From Polytrichum commune (taxonomy: Eukaryota > Streptophyta > Polytrichopsida > Polytrichales > Polytrichaceae), in NCBI GenBank assembly GCA_950295325.1, contig OX485805.1:45594758-45658757 (forward strand): 64,000 nt of DNA, written 5' to 3'. Under the pieces are notes generated by a model. The model was given only the letters and a program-made list of their open reading frames with translations, ran no database searches and was not told the DNA's origin. The translations under genes and the position numbers were made by a program. This document shows, piece after piece, positions 22,201-34,786 of this stretch (the first letter of the stretch is position 1; the number at the start of each line of letters is the position of its first letter).

Positions 22201-25200
22201 ATTTCGGAGGGGCCGTGTGCCGTTCCGAAAAGCAGAGCGAGGGGATTATAAGATGGTGCCTACTTGAATTTCAAAAATTGCAAAGAGCTCAACGACAGAA
22301 TCGGTTCGGTACATCTCCCTAGAAGAACAAGAAGCTCGGAGACTGAAATTCTGCAAGTAACAAATGAAAATCTACTCACAAATCTTGGTCGGTGCTGTGA
22401 TTCGAAATGAGTCGCGAAATTCCACATGTCGTCCGATGCCATTGCTGTTACTTATACATCTTTACTTAACTTCCTAGTCAAGCAACTTGCAACCGCATCA
22501 ATTTTTGTTAATGTCACTCCGCAGTTGCGTCATTCACTCCGCCACATCATTTTCATGAATGCAGGATTCCCTCACCTTCCCCAGATCTTGCGCATACGGG
22601 ACTTAATCGCGCTCGCTCTCTCTCTCACAAACACACATTAGCCTACCTCTCCTACTAGGATACAATATATCACATGCAATTACTACGAGATGCTTAATCA
22701 ATCCAAACTCCTAGCTATGAGGCCGTAGCCATCTTTCTCATAGTTTACTGAGTTCACATGAATATCTTCTTCATTCTTGACTTCAATAATGGAAAAGGAA
22801 AATCTTAAATGATCATCTGAGTCTCCCCATTTATGTTATTTGATTACTGAATTTATAAGAGATAGAATGTTTTGAGCATGCAATTTAATCTCTTTGAACC
22901 ATGTGTTTTTATGGTGTCTATTTTTGGATCCACACTTAACCACACGGGATACACTACTCAAACATAGGTGCTTGATTAAGATAAGTATTTGAATTAGGCC
23001 CGATTACTTCTATCTTACATATATGTATAACAATCACTAAACGTTTGTAGTGGCGAGTTTGGATCATTGACATGAATAAGTAGTGTGTCTTCACGTGCAT
23101 TAGCCATAATTGACCTTCATTACAATATTAGCATTCTACCATCAACTAAGATATGTGACCCTGTTGGGATCACCCACCCAGCTTCACAAACAATGTTGTC
23201 CATTGGATTGGATCGGGAAATTTCTTGACATCCGGTTAGCACTTGTAGAGCATCACAAAGATTGTCGTTTCAAGTGTCAGTTATAATCGGAGTGGAGAAT
23301 GTAGAAGTTATACCATTAAACGATTAAATTGAAGATTCCTTTTCCCTTTGTTATCCCATACGCCCAACTCATCGTGACACGCGCCTTCAAGTGTCCGTTC
23401 TTAACTACAAGCCTTGTCATCAACCCTTCAAAAATATGCATATGTTTAAGAAGATTGAGCACACAAGGACCACGTCTTACCAAACGTGGCTCTGAGAGAG
23501 AGAGCTTTTAAAGTTAGAGTTATTCTAACTTTACATATATAACTCCCAATGAAAGTGCAATGAACATGTGGAAAACCGGCTACTATTGTAGTTATAAATC
23601 ACCGGTTTAAAATCAAAATCGTAAGAAATGAATTGAACCACGGATTTGGAAGATTTACAATAACAAATTGAAACACGAGGAAGGTTGATTATAAATAAGT
23701 GAAGGATTGCAACCGAGTTGGCTCAAATTTCTCCCCGTAAACAACAAAGGTGAAAGTACTTTAAGCTTAACTATGGTGTCGGTAGACTTGCTTCGTGGAC
23801 TAACCTACTTGGCGGCGGTTGCTATGATACTGCCACAAGGGGAAAGGTCTTTCCCGAAGTTTGAGCCCGCTTTGCCACATGGCCTTTTACTTACCTCACC
23901 AAATTGCCACCTCACTTTCTTGGCCTCCTTAATATAGCGTGTGGCGAGAGATGGTGCCACGTGTCAGTCAATCGTGCTTGCAAATTCTTTCTCCCAACTC
24001 TTGCACCCACCCCTACTTTCATGTACAAGCACCGTTTATGAAGGACCCTAAATTATGTTTTATTTTGAAATTGATCGTTGTTTTGTTGTAATGCAAAGTT
24101 GAGGTCATATATTCAAATTAAAATGGATCCCTTTTGAAGTCCAAAACAATGTCTATTGCAACACCTCTTAACTATATCAAAAATACATGTGTAAGTTGTT
24201 ATGGACATGTATGACATATGTTGATTAACAAGCAACTTATTTGGTATATGCAAATTTGCCTCAGGGGGGACACTTTACCTTACTTTGTAATTTCATGGTG
24301 CGCCATAACACTAATCACTCAAGGGATATTATGTTTTAATGTAGAATGTGTATTGGGGGACATGGACATGGTAATTTACCTAATTTTCTTATATGGGTTG
24401 ATTTGGCGCCATGTATTTTGGTGGAGTTATTTATCACTACTTGGTGAAAACACCCTATATTTGTTAGCAGAATTCATTTTGGGTGACTTTATGCTCGATT
24501 GCCCACATTACTACATGTACTTACATTCATACAAACGCACTCATTCGTAGGAAGAATGTAGACCACACGTGCAATCATTCCAAGAATGTTGTGAGTTCAA
24601 TAGTAAAACAATTCACTCCAAGACACTCCCATGACACTGCAAGCGATGGAATTGAGACACATTTTTACCCCTTTTGCATTGAAAAACGCAATTTGTAAGA
24701 ACATTGCAATGTACAGCACATGTTCATATTAACCCCCACCCCCCCCCCCCCCAAAAAAAGGACAAGTCATGTAAAGACTTGTTGGTCCCTCACAATAAAC
24801 CATAGTTTACCCTAAAGTACTAACAACATATGCGAAGGGTATCCTTCACACTATGAAGGCATCACCCAACATTGAGGAGGAATTGCTAGAATAAGTATGT
24901 GCAACACTTGCACTCTACAAGCCGCATAGGTGATTGTATGTTTGAGTTTAGCATTTTGCTTGACATGTAGGTCATGCAAAACACCTACTACCAAATGAGG
25001 TTGGCTACATGTAGTAATAGTTCTTGCTAAACAACCTCGGGTCTTTCATAAAGGCCCAACATAATAATTGCTCCTCTTGTCCCTCCATGAAGGGCATCTC
25101 CCATAAAAATGTAATTCCCCTGCTACTTGCACTAGGAGAAAGGATGTCGTCAACAACTATTCTAGTTACCACAACTATGGTTGGGTGGCCATTAAGTTAT

Positions 25201-28200
25201 TGGGCTGCCTACCACTGGCAACCGCTTGAAGTCCTTACTCACACACTAGGATGATTGGTTGCATACCAACTTTGCTGATGTGGCCTTTGTAAAATTAGTG
25301 GACAACCCCTGCATGAATGCCTAGGGAACAAAAATGGGTTGAAGCTAATATGGCATCAATTGACATTTTTTGGTAGCCAACTGCATTATGATGGCTTTCC
25401 TTTGCAAAATAATACTACCATTGGTACTAATAATGCATCATTGTTGATATGCATGTCTTGGGCTTTGTGTTTGAATATCCCTAGGCAACTCATGATTGCC
25501 CAGTACAATCTCTTAAGTAGATTCTTATGGCCTTCAAAAGTTTGACGCCCGGTTGGCGATTGTTGGGCTAGGTTGCTAAACAAAATTATTGTTGCCCGAA
25601 CACGAGGCATAATGGGTAACTTGGCAATTGCCTAGTGGTTTGGCCGTTTCTTTGCGTGTGCCATGAAGATGCATGACACCCACACAAAGTTCAGCTGGAT
25701 GCCATTGGTGCGCATGGGTTGTTGCCATGCCTGACTTGGCGGCCCTTTTTTGGGGAAAGTGATATTGGGAAGGGGGGTGGGGCGTGTTTTATACATTTTG
25801 GTGCAAAGCATTATGCCATATTGGTGCCATAACAATATCCAACCGACGGTGGAAAAACAATCCGGGATGCATTGAAGGGAATTGGACAATTGGTTACGTG
25901 TGCATATTGTGCACAAATACACACACATAGCTTAGACCCACTGCCCGAGGAAAAAGGAGGTCTCGTGTCAAAAGTTGAATGCTAGAGGTGGAGTTTTTGT
26001 GAACAACGCCCAGGGGTGCATGTGGCTCTGCCACATTGGTATGGGATACAAAGACCACACGAAGCATGATGACCAATACAACTCGGGGCTTTGCCATGTG
26101 GGACAATGGCAGCTTTGCAACATCTACATGGGTTCATATATACTCATTTGCCGTGTGAGAGAGCCATCCAAGCCAAATAGTTATTACCAAGTCTTTGTTG
26201 GTCCACGGTTCTTTGAAAACAACCAACATATCATTTGGTAATCATTCCGCTACCAAGCAAAGTCCACATGAGCAAAGGACAATTGGAGACATTTTGGGCG
26301 ATGCACATTTTTTATAAACAAAACACAAGATGTATAATATTCACATAAACAAACTTACTATAAAAAACTAAAAAAAACACCACCTTGTAATAGCCCTCAC
26401 ATGTCAAAGCATATAGATGTTCTATGTGTATATAAAAAGTCGATATAAACATAGCAACATCGTGTAACAGTTGTTCCAGAAATACTATTTCTTTCAAAAA
26501 TAAAAAGTGTAAGTAGTATTTTGATACTTCTAATACATTTATTTTTTGAAAATTACAGTTCACAATTTGGAACCTAAAATCTCAGCATTGTTGGTTGAAA
26601 GCTTTCTAGTTTTGAAAATCGTAGAAAGGGATATAAATATATGAGTTTGCCATTGGAAGCAATAATATTCATTAGGGGTCCACCTCAACTTCTTATGAAG
26701 TAAGTCCCATAAGGCAAATCTATCTTACCATCGAACTAAGTAATCTATTAGTTTCTTCTATCTATTTATCTCGGATACAAACATCATGATGAGTTGTAGA
26801 AGGTTAATCTATCTTATCGTTGTTAATGTGCACTTAGAGTCCAATTAAAATTCCAAACCAACTAGCCACATATATTGGTAGCTCTCTAGCAGTCTGGGCA
26901 CTTTTCTGCCTAATAATCAATCAAAGTGCGAAAGTAAGTTAGGTAGCCCAAAAAACAATATTCTGAAATTGGGAAGATTCAAAAAGTAATCTAAAATAAG
27001 TTAGGCACTCATCCAAATAATTTCTATAATTCATGGATGGTTTTCCTAATTTCATCTATGACAATTTTGTGATTTTAGGCACTCTTTGAATGATATTTCT
27101 TTTGATTTTGGACACTCAACAAAATAAATTTTCCAAAAATTCAGACACCTTCAAAATTAGTTATTTTTTGCCCAAGCTGCTAGAGAGCTACGATATGCAA
27201 AATTGTCCACCTAAAAAAGAGACACCTTGCAAGAACTTGATATTCACTAAGACAAGGGAAATGGGGGGGGGGGAGGGGGGGTAATCCTATTCTTGATTGA
27301 ATTGTCAGATTTGTCCAACTCCCCTCACATATTCTTGAAAGCCACCAAAAAATGGATGAAATATACAATTGTATTCTATACTTGAAATCTTTTTAGGGTC
27401 ATAAACAAATGTCCTCCTTGACAAACCCCTTTGTAGACCTTTAAAATGGCATTATGCTATATTTAGAATATATTCATATTATATTCTTTTTGGGGTATAA
27501 GTTGAGTTCGCAAAATTTCCACCGTAGATTGAGATGGAATTTGGAATATTTCTTGAGCTCAAGAGGGAGTCGGGTCATGATGCTTGGAGAATTGAGTGTT
27601 GAAATTGATGTAAGTTACCTCACAAGCCTCCTACCGTAAGTCCCTTCATGCAATCATGTCTCAATCACATCCACAACATTGGCTTGGTTGAGATGTAAAT
27701 CGAAGAGAATTTAAGTTCATTTATAGCTCTCCGAAGATGATGCAAGGTGATTGAGCATGGAGGAGTTATGGAAGAAATTGATATCTATCCATTGGAAGTC
27801 AAGTTTTAAAACCCTATAAATATAGAGGCCGTTTAGAATACATTCAAATGTACATTCTAGAGGGGACCACAGGGAGGTCATCATCATATATTTATTAAAC
27901 CACGCGAGGAAAGATATAGGGTACATTTAGTTCGATTATACAAGTTTTGGAATTACCATGGTTTGAATGAAGTGACCCATATAATATTATACCTGAACTA
28001 GGGTAGGTGAAGAGTATAGGTAGAGTTCAAACTTTATAAATAAAGTAGGGTTGGTAATATTTGGGGGAATGAAGAATTTATGTGAAGTTCTATGAATGTC
28101 TTTAGATTGGATGAGAGATTATCTCAATTGACTAAAATTTATCGAATTTAGAAGGTTGAAATATTTGGCTTCAAGGGAAAGTCTCCTCGTGACAAATCTA

Positions 28201-28970
28201 ATGTTATCAACTAACTTGCGAGGTTTAGACCCCTAGTTTTTTTTATTTCCATTCTCATGGTTTATAATCAAGTTTAATGATTGTTTTATTGTTTTATGAT
28301 AAAGGCGACTCGCAAGGAGACTTAGGGGAAGGCATACTTACTAGGGTTTGAGGGGATGTGAAGGGGTTCCTTGTCAAAGACTTGGGAAAAAGTCAAGCTT
28401 CTTAGAAAGAAAGTAAGTAAGAAAGAAAGATCAGAAGGTGCGAGAGGTTCTAGCATCAGGGAGTGTCACCAAACATATAGTAACTAGAAGCATTAACTCG
28501 GCGATGATTTGATCTCATGTGCAAGCTTGGGGTGATCATTGAGATTTTCAAGATAGTGTTGGATTGTTTCAAAATAATGTTGCAACCAAGTACCACTCAG
28601 TTTTATTTGCATGTATCATTAATGTATTCTTGTCATTTTGTAATGGATGAACATCAATTCACATAAATATTATATTTTGATAAATATTATAGTTTACAAA
28701 CAAAATAGAGTCTATAAGTTAAGTTCGTGATGGAAATTATATTTACCTATAGGATCTTGAAAAATACTTGAGAGTACCATTTTATCCACTACATGGTGCC
28801 AATTATTCAAACAAAATTAGATAAATAGCCCATCTTCAACTAAACCCGACTTGATTACACGTGGTTTACGAAAGTATATAGCTTGTGACCTCCATGGGAG
28901 GAAGACAAGGCATGTTGATGTCAACCTTCAATTTCTACGGAGCAAATGATGGCTTTGACACATTTGTTTG
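22201..28970. other. gene-poor AT-rich region
   Basis: No multi-exon gene or conserved domain is recognisable. It contains a dispersed-repeat copy (22.69-22.99 kb, and a piece at 23.33 kb), a C-rich run at 24.73 kb, and G runs at 27.26 kb. The longest open frames (about 80-110 codons) have skewed composition and no homologue I know. Decayed transposon coding sequence cannot be excluded for 24.2-26.3 kb. Confidence 0.4.
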
Positions 28971-29196
28971 CAATGTCTTGGGAGACTTTTGAAATAATCG
29001 ATCAAAACCCTAGAGTTTCCAAGTACAACCAATTACATGTTGACATGTTTTGGTTTTTCTTTACTAATTCAAGGTAGATTCCATAGAATCCTCTAGAAAT
29101 GACTGGTAATCAACTTGAAGTCTTGAACCTCAACCATTTATTTCTCAAACTCGACCGGTTCATATGTAACTAGCGGTTGGTTCTCCTCATCCATTG
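28971..29196. mobile_element. hAT-like miniature element with perfect 8-bp target duplication
   Basis: The element is 226 bp, with ends CAATGTCTTGGGAGA and GGTTCTCCTCATCCATTG, and TTTGTTTG duplicated on both sides. A second member with exactly the same length lies at 57049-57274. An 8-bp duplication with CA(A/G)TG ends is characteristic of the hAT superfamily. There is no coding capacity. Internal ACCGGTT-type motifs are shared by all copies. Confidence 0.82.
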
Positions 29197-29204
29197 TTTG
29201 TTTG

Positions 29205-32200
29205 CATCCTAGTAGCAATCGCTTATTTCATCCATAACTTAGCCCTCCCCCTTAAATCCGGTTTCACCTTGACCATTACTATGCTTATATAAGTCGAGGG
29301 TATAAGTGTCTTCATCATTCCAATTGTGCTTACTAAGTAGTTGGACAACCGAGACATTGTGGAAGACAAAAAAAAAGAGGTTGGGACTACTTATCATGAG
29401 ATATTTCAATGTTCAAAACTATGAAACCAATCAACGTATATAATTGCCCTCATACATCATTGGTATCATTGACCATCATCATCATCGCCTTTCACATATG
29501 TCACTTGTCATGGTCACACCTTCATTAACCTCGAATTGCATGAGGGTTCCCCTTGGGGTTTTTGGTCACCCAAACTTGAATGTTAATTTGAAGATGATTT
29601 CAATCGATCATGACCTCAACTAATAGAACAAAGTGTTTGAAGTTTGCTCTCCATTTCGATTCACAAAATGAAATTTATTTTTACAAAAATGGAGTTTCTT
29701 TTTATTGTGGTTGCGAGCTTTGTAGGTTCAAAATTTCAAATACACTAGAGTGATTTGTAAAGTAAAGTGAATGAAACTATGGGTTTATGAGAATTCATGC
29801 AAAATCATTTAAGTTTTATGAATGCTTAAATTACCTTACATAAAGAGAGGTGTTAGGTTATTAAGAACCGGATTTCTAGCTTGTCCTATCAGGATGGGTG
29901 GGCCAAGCTAGCCTTGCATAAGTCAATCCGGGATTCATGACAACAAATCTCATGTACGTACCCTATTTTAGATCCTAAAATCCTCTCAAAACTTGAGACG
30001 TGGAAAGAGGAAGTCCCAAAAAGTTTCCCCCAACTTTCAAAGTAGGCTCAGGTATGTGACAAACTAACGTCCTTTTAATACAAAGATTTCTTGAAAAAAA
30101 CATATCAAATCCAGAGTTTCGTCGCACTTTGAGGGATTTTATGGACAACTCTACTAAATTGCATGCTTCTCTATCAATTTTTCATGTTTCATATAGAGTT
30201 GTGCCTAGCCGTGCAACATAACCCTAGCACACTATGTCATTCCCATGTCACTTTTAAGTGACACCCCAATATTATGGCATTCGTAAATTGATGTCATTGA
30301 CTCTATTAAGAACATACATTGTTATGAAGTCCACCTTGTTGAAAATATGAGCTCTAGTTGTGGAGAGAGAGAGAGGTGTTGGCTCGAATAAGGGACGCTT
30401 CGCCTCATAAGCTTACCCACAAGCTCATATGAACCCATGACATGTTTACCAAGGGCTTTGGTTACACTCCTTTATACAGCATACATGAAATTTTGAAAAT
30501 TAAATAAATTTATAATTGCCGCATAGTACCAAGATTAAAAAAAAATGCTACATTGAATAATGTATAAAATTTCACTTACTATTTGGAATTACGCAATGCT
30601 ATAATTCTTTATTGTATATCTCAATTTTTGTGAAGAAAGATCAGACAATGATTGAATTGGTTGTTGGGACATTATAGAACATTAACATCTTTATATGGCA
30701 AAAATATATGTTATCCCATGCTAGCGCGAACCCTACTCTCGAGGTTATGCGGCTTAGTTGAAGGCTATGAAACAAATATGAGGTAGCTGAAAACTAGAAT
30801 TGGCGCAACATCACGAAGTAGTCGCTCTTGCTCAATTCGATTCAAACCTTGATGTTGCTACTCATTATTAAATCGTGGGGCTAGGCTAACAAAGGTTCTT
30901 GATTAATAACAAAATATATCATTGCGTAATTCTAAGTGACATTAAACACAATGTTTATTGTAGTTCGATTTTCATAGAGACCCCAAAGCACGAGCAACTA
31001 TTGAGAAGACAATCGCGCTTTCACTCAATTTGGTTTCAAATGGGTATACGGGAATCGGTACCACATGCTTGCTATGAGTAATCTACATTATTGTTTACCA
31101 AATTAGTCGTTGAGGCTCCAAGGACTCGCTTGGAATGATGCCTCGGCACATGAGACAAGTGTAGAGACAACAAGAATGTTTGATTTTGTATGGCAACCAA
31201 CTTTCCGACGTTTTACATGTGTGATTGAACGGTATCATACTTCATGGGACTGACACATCTAAACCATCTCGAACACCATGAAATTAAAACCACAAACTGA
31301 CGGTCTCGTGAATCGACCACCGGATATTTGTGAGCAAAAAACGTTGTCATCGGCAAAAGAAGAATTATTGCATTGTCGGTATCTTATTCCACGTACATCA
31401 AATGCGGAAGCAATGAACAACGAATTTTAGGGTTCAACCAATTTTGTGTTACACCTTCAATATGTGAACCGTGTGGTGGGACCTCGGTGATGTCCCGCAC
31501 AAACTCCATCTCGAAATGTAATTGTTTGTTTTTGGGCTGGTTTATTTCGCGCCTGTACAGTTTGGTCGGATATCGTGCATTTGAGGATTGAAAGAGCAAG
31601 TTCATCGGCAGTCTCATGTTGCCCATTCAAATTGTCACTCTTTGATTTGGATATTGCATGTGTAACTCATGGCGAGAGTAGTTGATTGTTGCCTTCCTCG
31701 ACTGAATCCCGACTTATATTGACGTTGCTACAACCTTTGTGCGAGAGACGGGGTCATCTGGAACCCTGGGGTCCCGCCACACGGTTCATGTTACAAAACA
31801 CTAGAATCTAAGCCTTGGCATGTACAAGATACCATTGGAATTTCCTAAACCTAAAACCTCCAAAGAATTCGAGGACAAAAAACTCAAAATTTGCAAAACT
31901 AACACAATCAACATAACATTTGTCAAGGAAATGTGAACATTTTTTTGGATAACTATGCGACAATTGTGTATGCACTTTTTTTTAAATGATTGTGAGGTGG
32001 CTATATGGAATGTAGCATCAAAAATTGATCCGTTGGTAAGATGAGTTCACAAAAATGCAAACTCGATTTCATGTTTTTACAAACCAATTTAGTAATAGGC
32101 TCTACACATTTCATTGGAATCATAAACCAAGCTCACTCTATAGACAACCAGTGTAATTAAAACTTTCAACCAATTTCACTACATGTGAACAATTTCATGT

Positions 32201-33490
32201 TTTGGTACTCATATTCACAACTTCACGAAATCAATGTCATGCATTGTATAACTTTATTTCACCCATAACTCATTATGCGCTATGCTCACACATGGAACAC
32301 CCTTCCCACAATCAAATCCACAACCACATTACACTCTCAAATTCACGAGATTGTACACTTCGACTACATTGGGTGTGTATTGCTTGCTTTGATGTACAAT
32401 AATAAAAGACCACAAAGGAACCGACAATGCTTGCTTCTAGCTTTGAGATATTGTAATGATAGACCAAAGAAATATCAACATAAATGTAAAGGCTAGAGGC
32501 CTCCATGTAAATACAAAACAAACATGAACCAATGAACATTGAGACAACAAAGAATGCAAAACAAGAAGGTGAGAAGGCGAGAACATGAAACTCTAAAATG
32601 TGAAAAGAATTTATGAAATTGGTTTAGAAGATTCATGAAATTGCTAGAGGTAAAGGTCCATTGTCATGAGTGGTGCCACATGTCAAGTCAGTTTAGAATA
32701 ACCGTGAAATCAACTCACAAGGTTCATGAAATTGGTAGAAAACTCTAGTAACATCACAACATTATTAAGATCCATAACAATATTATGCAAGACTAACAAT
32801 ATTTTACATAATATTCCATGCACTCAGTCTGATATATGGGGTATATTCCATGAAATATTGTTAGTCCCACAGAACACGGTTATGGATCTGAATAATGTTA
32901 TGATTGGTTGGAAGGCTCGTGAACTAGTTTGGAACCTTCGTGAAATTGGGTTTGTACATCTATGAAGTCATCTTACTAAAGGAGTAATTTCTTTCCACAC
33001 CTAGATGTTAAAAATGGTCTAAAGGTACGGTATCTCCTTTGGGTAGAAGTGAAGGCCTGCAATGAAAATAACACGGTTTGTAACCTTTGTCTCATATTAA
33101 ATGCCGTATACAACACTTTGTCCATTTTGTGATGGATTCTACCAAGAAGGAATATTAAGTGGTTACATATACATCCTATCCATAATTCATCCATAAAAGA
33201 GAGATACACATTTGTTCTCAAGGCTTGTCGACCCAAGTTTATGCATTCTATTATTATTACACATCTTGTCATATTACACGATGTAATCTATTGCCCATGG
33301 AATTTATTAAATAAAATGCCATTAGAAGGCGCGAAATTGGGGCGTAATTATATATATTCATGTGACACAATCTTTTTGTCTCGGGCCATTACTCCATAGA
33401 ATGGATCTTTCTTGCCCATTTATGGCGGACAAACTGCATGGTAGGAAAACCTACCGTATTTAAGGCAAGCAAATTCTATTCCATATTACA
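29205..33490. other. gene-poor region with transposon fragments
   Basis: Contains a diverged copy of the CACTTACTATTTGG element family at about 30.56-30.73 kb and a long imperfect inverted repeat at 32751-32905. No coding exon is recognisable. Confidence 0.45.
32751..32905. repeat. imperfect long inverted repeat
   Basis: The arms share AACATTATTNAGATCCATAA, followed inward by GACTAACAATATTT and a TATTCCAT block, and face each other around a loop of about 20 bases. The transcript would form an imperfect hairpin of about 65 bp. No target duplication was identified. Confidence 0.7.
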
Positions 33491-33492
33491 TA

Positions 33493-34188
33493 CAGTCTAC
33501 CCTCTATAAATGTTAACCCTCGGGAGTGGATCAAAGTTAACATTTATAGAGGTGTTAACAATTAACAATTATAAAATTACTTTTCTGAGCAATACACAAA
33601 TCTTAACATTTATAAATATAAGCAATTGTGAAGAGTCCTTGTGAGAGAATACCATTCATAAAATTGCAAACCCAATCAAAACTTTATTCAATATCAAGTT
33701 TACAAATCACGGGTGAAGTATGAATCAATGGTTCTTTGGTGAGATTCATCCGCATGCACGACTTGCAAATATTTCTCAATCTGCACCAACAAACCCACAT
33801 ACTTAGACACATCACATGAACGTGATTCCATGTACCTTCTAATGGTACCAAAACTAGATTGCAAATCACTATAAGATGGAATGGGTTCCACCTCACACTC
33901 CTCTCCCTCACAATCATCATTTGAGACATTAGAAGTCCCACCAATAGAGCCTAGAACATCCCATACATCCTCTTCGGTGACCTCGTATGGATTGTTCAAA
34001 TCATCCATATTATGGTTGTATTTCATTTGTTAACATTTATAGAGTCAATTTTACAAAGAAGGGAGTACCATTTTGTTTACAATTAACACGTTTCACATTT
34101 ATAGTGTGCAATATGTGGGGAGTAGAAGAAAGTTAACATTTAGAGAGGGTTAACACTTATAGGTGTAGCATTTATAGAGGGTGGACTG
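33493..34188. mobile_element. pogo-like (Tc1/mariner) element with TA target duplication
   Basis: The left end is CAGTCTACCCTCTATAAATG. The right end is its near-complement, CATTTATAGAGGGTGGACTG. TA lies on both sides (33491-33492 and 34189-34190). CAGT...CCTCTATAA ends are typical of plant pogo-like elements such as Emigrant/Lemi1. Several subterminal copies of ATTTATAGAG or ATTTATAGTG with TTAAC are likely transposase-binding repeats. It holds a transposase C-terminus on the minus strand. Confidence 0.82.
33700..34026 (-). pseudogene. C-terminal remnant of a pogo/Tigger-type transposase
   Basis: The frame of 108 codons has an acidic N-terminal half (TEEDVWDVLGSIGG, then DDCEGEECEVE), an FGTIRRYMESR helix, and a basic end LLVQIEKYLQVVH...QRTIDSYF. 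Pogo/Tigger transposases commonly end with an acidic region followed by a short motif of the form QxxIxxYF. The DDD catalytic core and the CENP-B-type DNA-binding domain are absent, so the element is an internal-deletion derivative. Assignment rests on the C-terminal motif and its position inside pogo-type ends. Confidence 0.55.
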
Positions 34189-34687
34189 TAGTTAGATTCC
34201 ATATTCCGTATTTTAGTTGAGGGGGGGGGGGACCCTTTGGAATTGGATTGCCTAAAGCTCTTCTTGGAAGCCAAGTTCGAACACAATTGGATGTACCAAG
34301 TGCCTTGTTTTGTGTAGGTGGTTGGGAAACTAATTTCCACCTTCGTAACGTGATTCACTACTAGCATACAAGTCCTACACAATTGTCCCACATAAGACAA
34401 GTTTCCAGCAACAACTGTTAATTGCCTAGGGCTCATATGCTTGTAGTAATTATAATCCATGTCCTTTGGCTAAGGAAACTCTTTGATCGCATTTATTAGC
34501 TACGTTGAACAGTTGAAGCCAAAAGTTGGTCCAAACACAATACTAATGTCTAGAGTCTACCATAGTTGCTCATTTTGAGATGAAATCCTCTTCACTTTAG
34601 CACTCAAAATCGGGGATGTGTGTGATGGGACCTATCGATTCCATGGTGACACCATAACTGAAGTTGGAGACTCGTGGTTAGTTTCCA

Positions 34688-34786
34688 TGTAGGCTTGCTT
34701 CGCCCACTAGATTCTAGTGGAAATGTGGATTGCACCTGGTGGCATCTACATTTCCACTAGAATCTGGTGGGTGAAGCAGGCCTACA
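34688..34786. repeat. 39-bp-stem hairpin from a GGGTGAGTTTCC-type miniature element
   Basis: The arms 34688-34726 and 34748-34786 pair with three mismatches around a 21-base loop. The bases just outside the left arm (TTAGTTTCCATG) match the terminal sequence of the Harbinger-like element at 51996-52690, so this is probably a compact or decayed relative. Confidence 0.78.
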
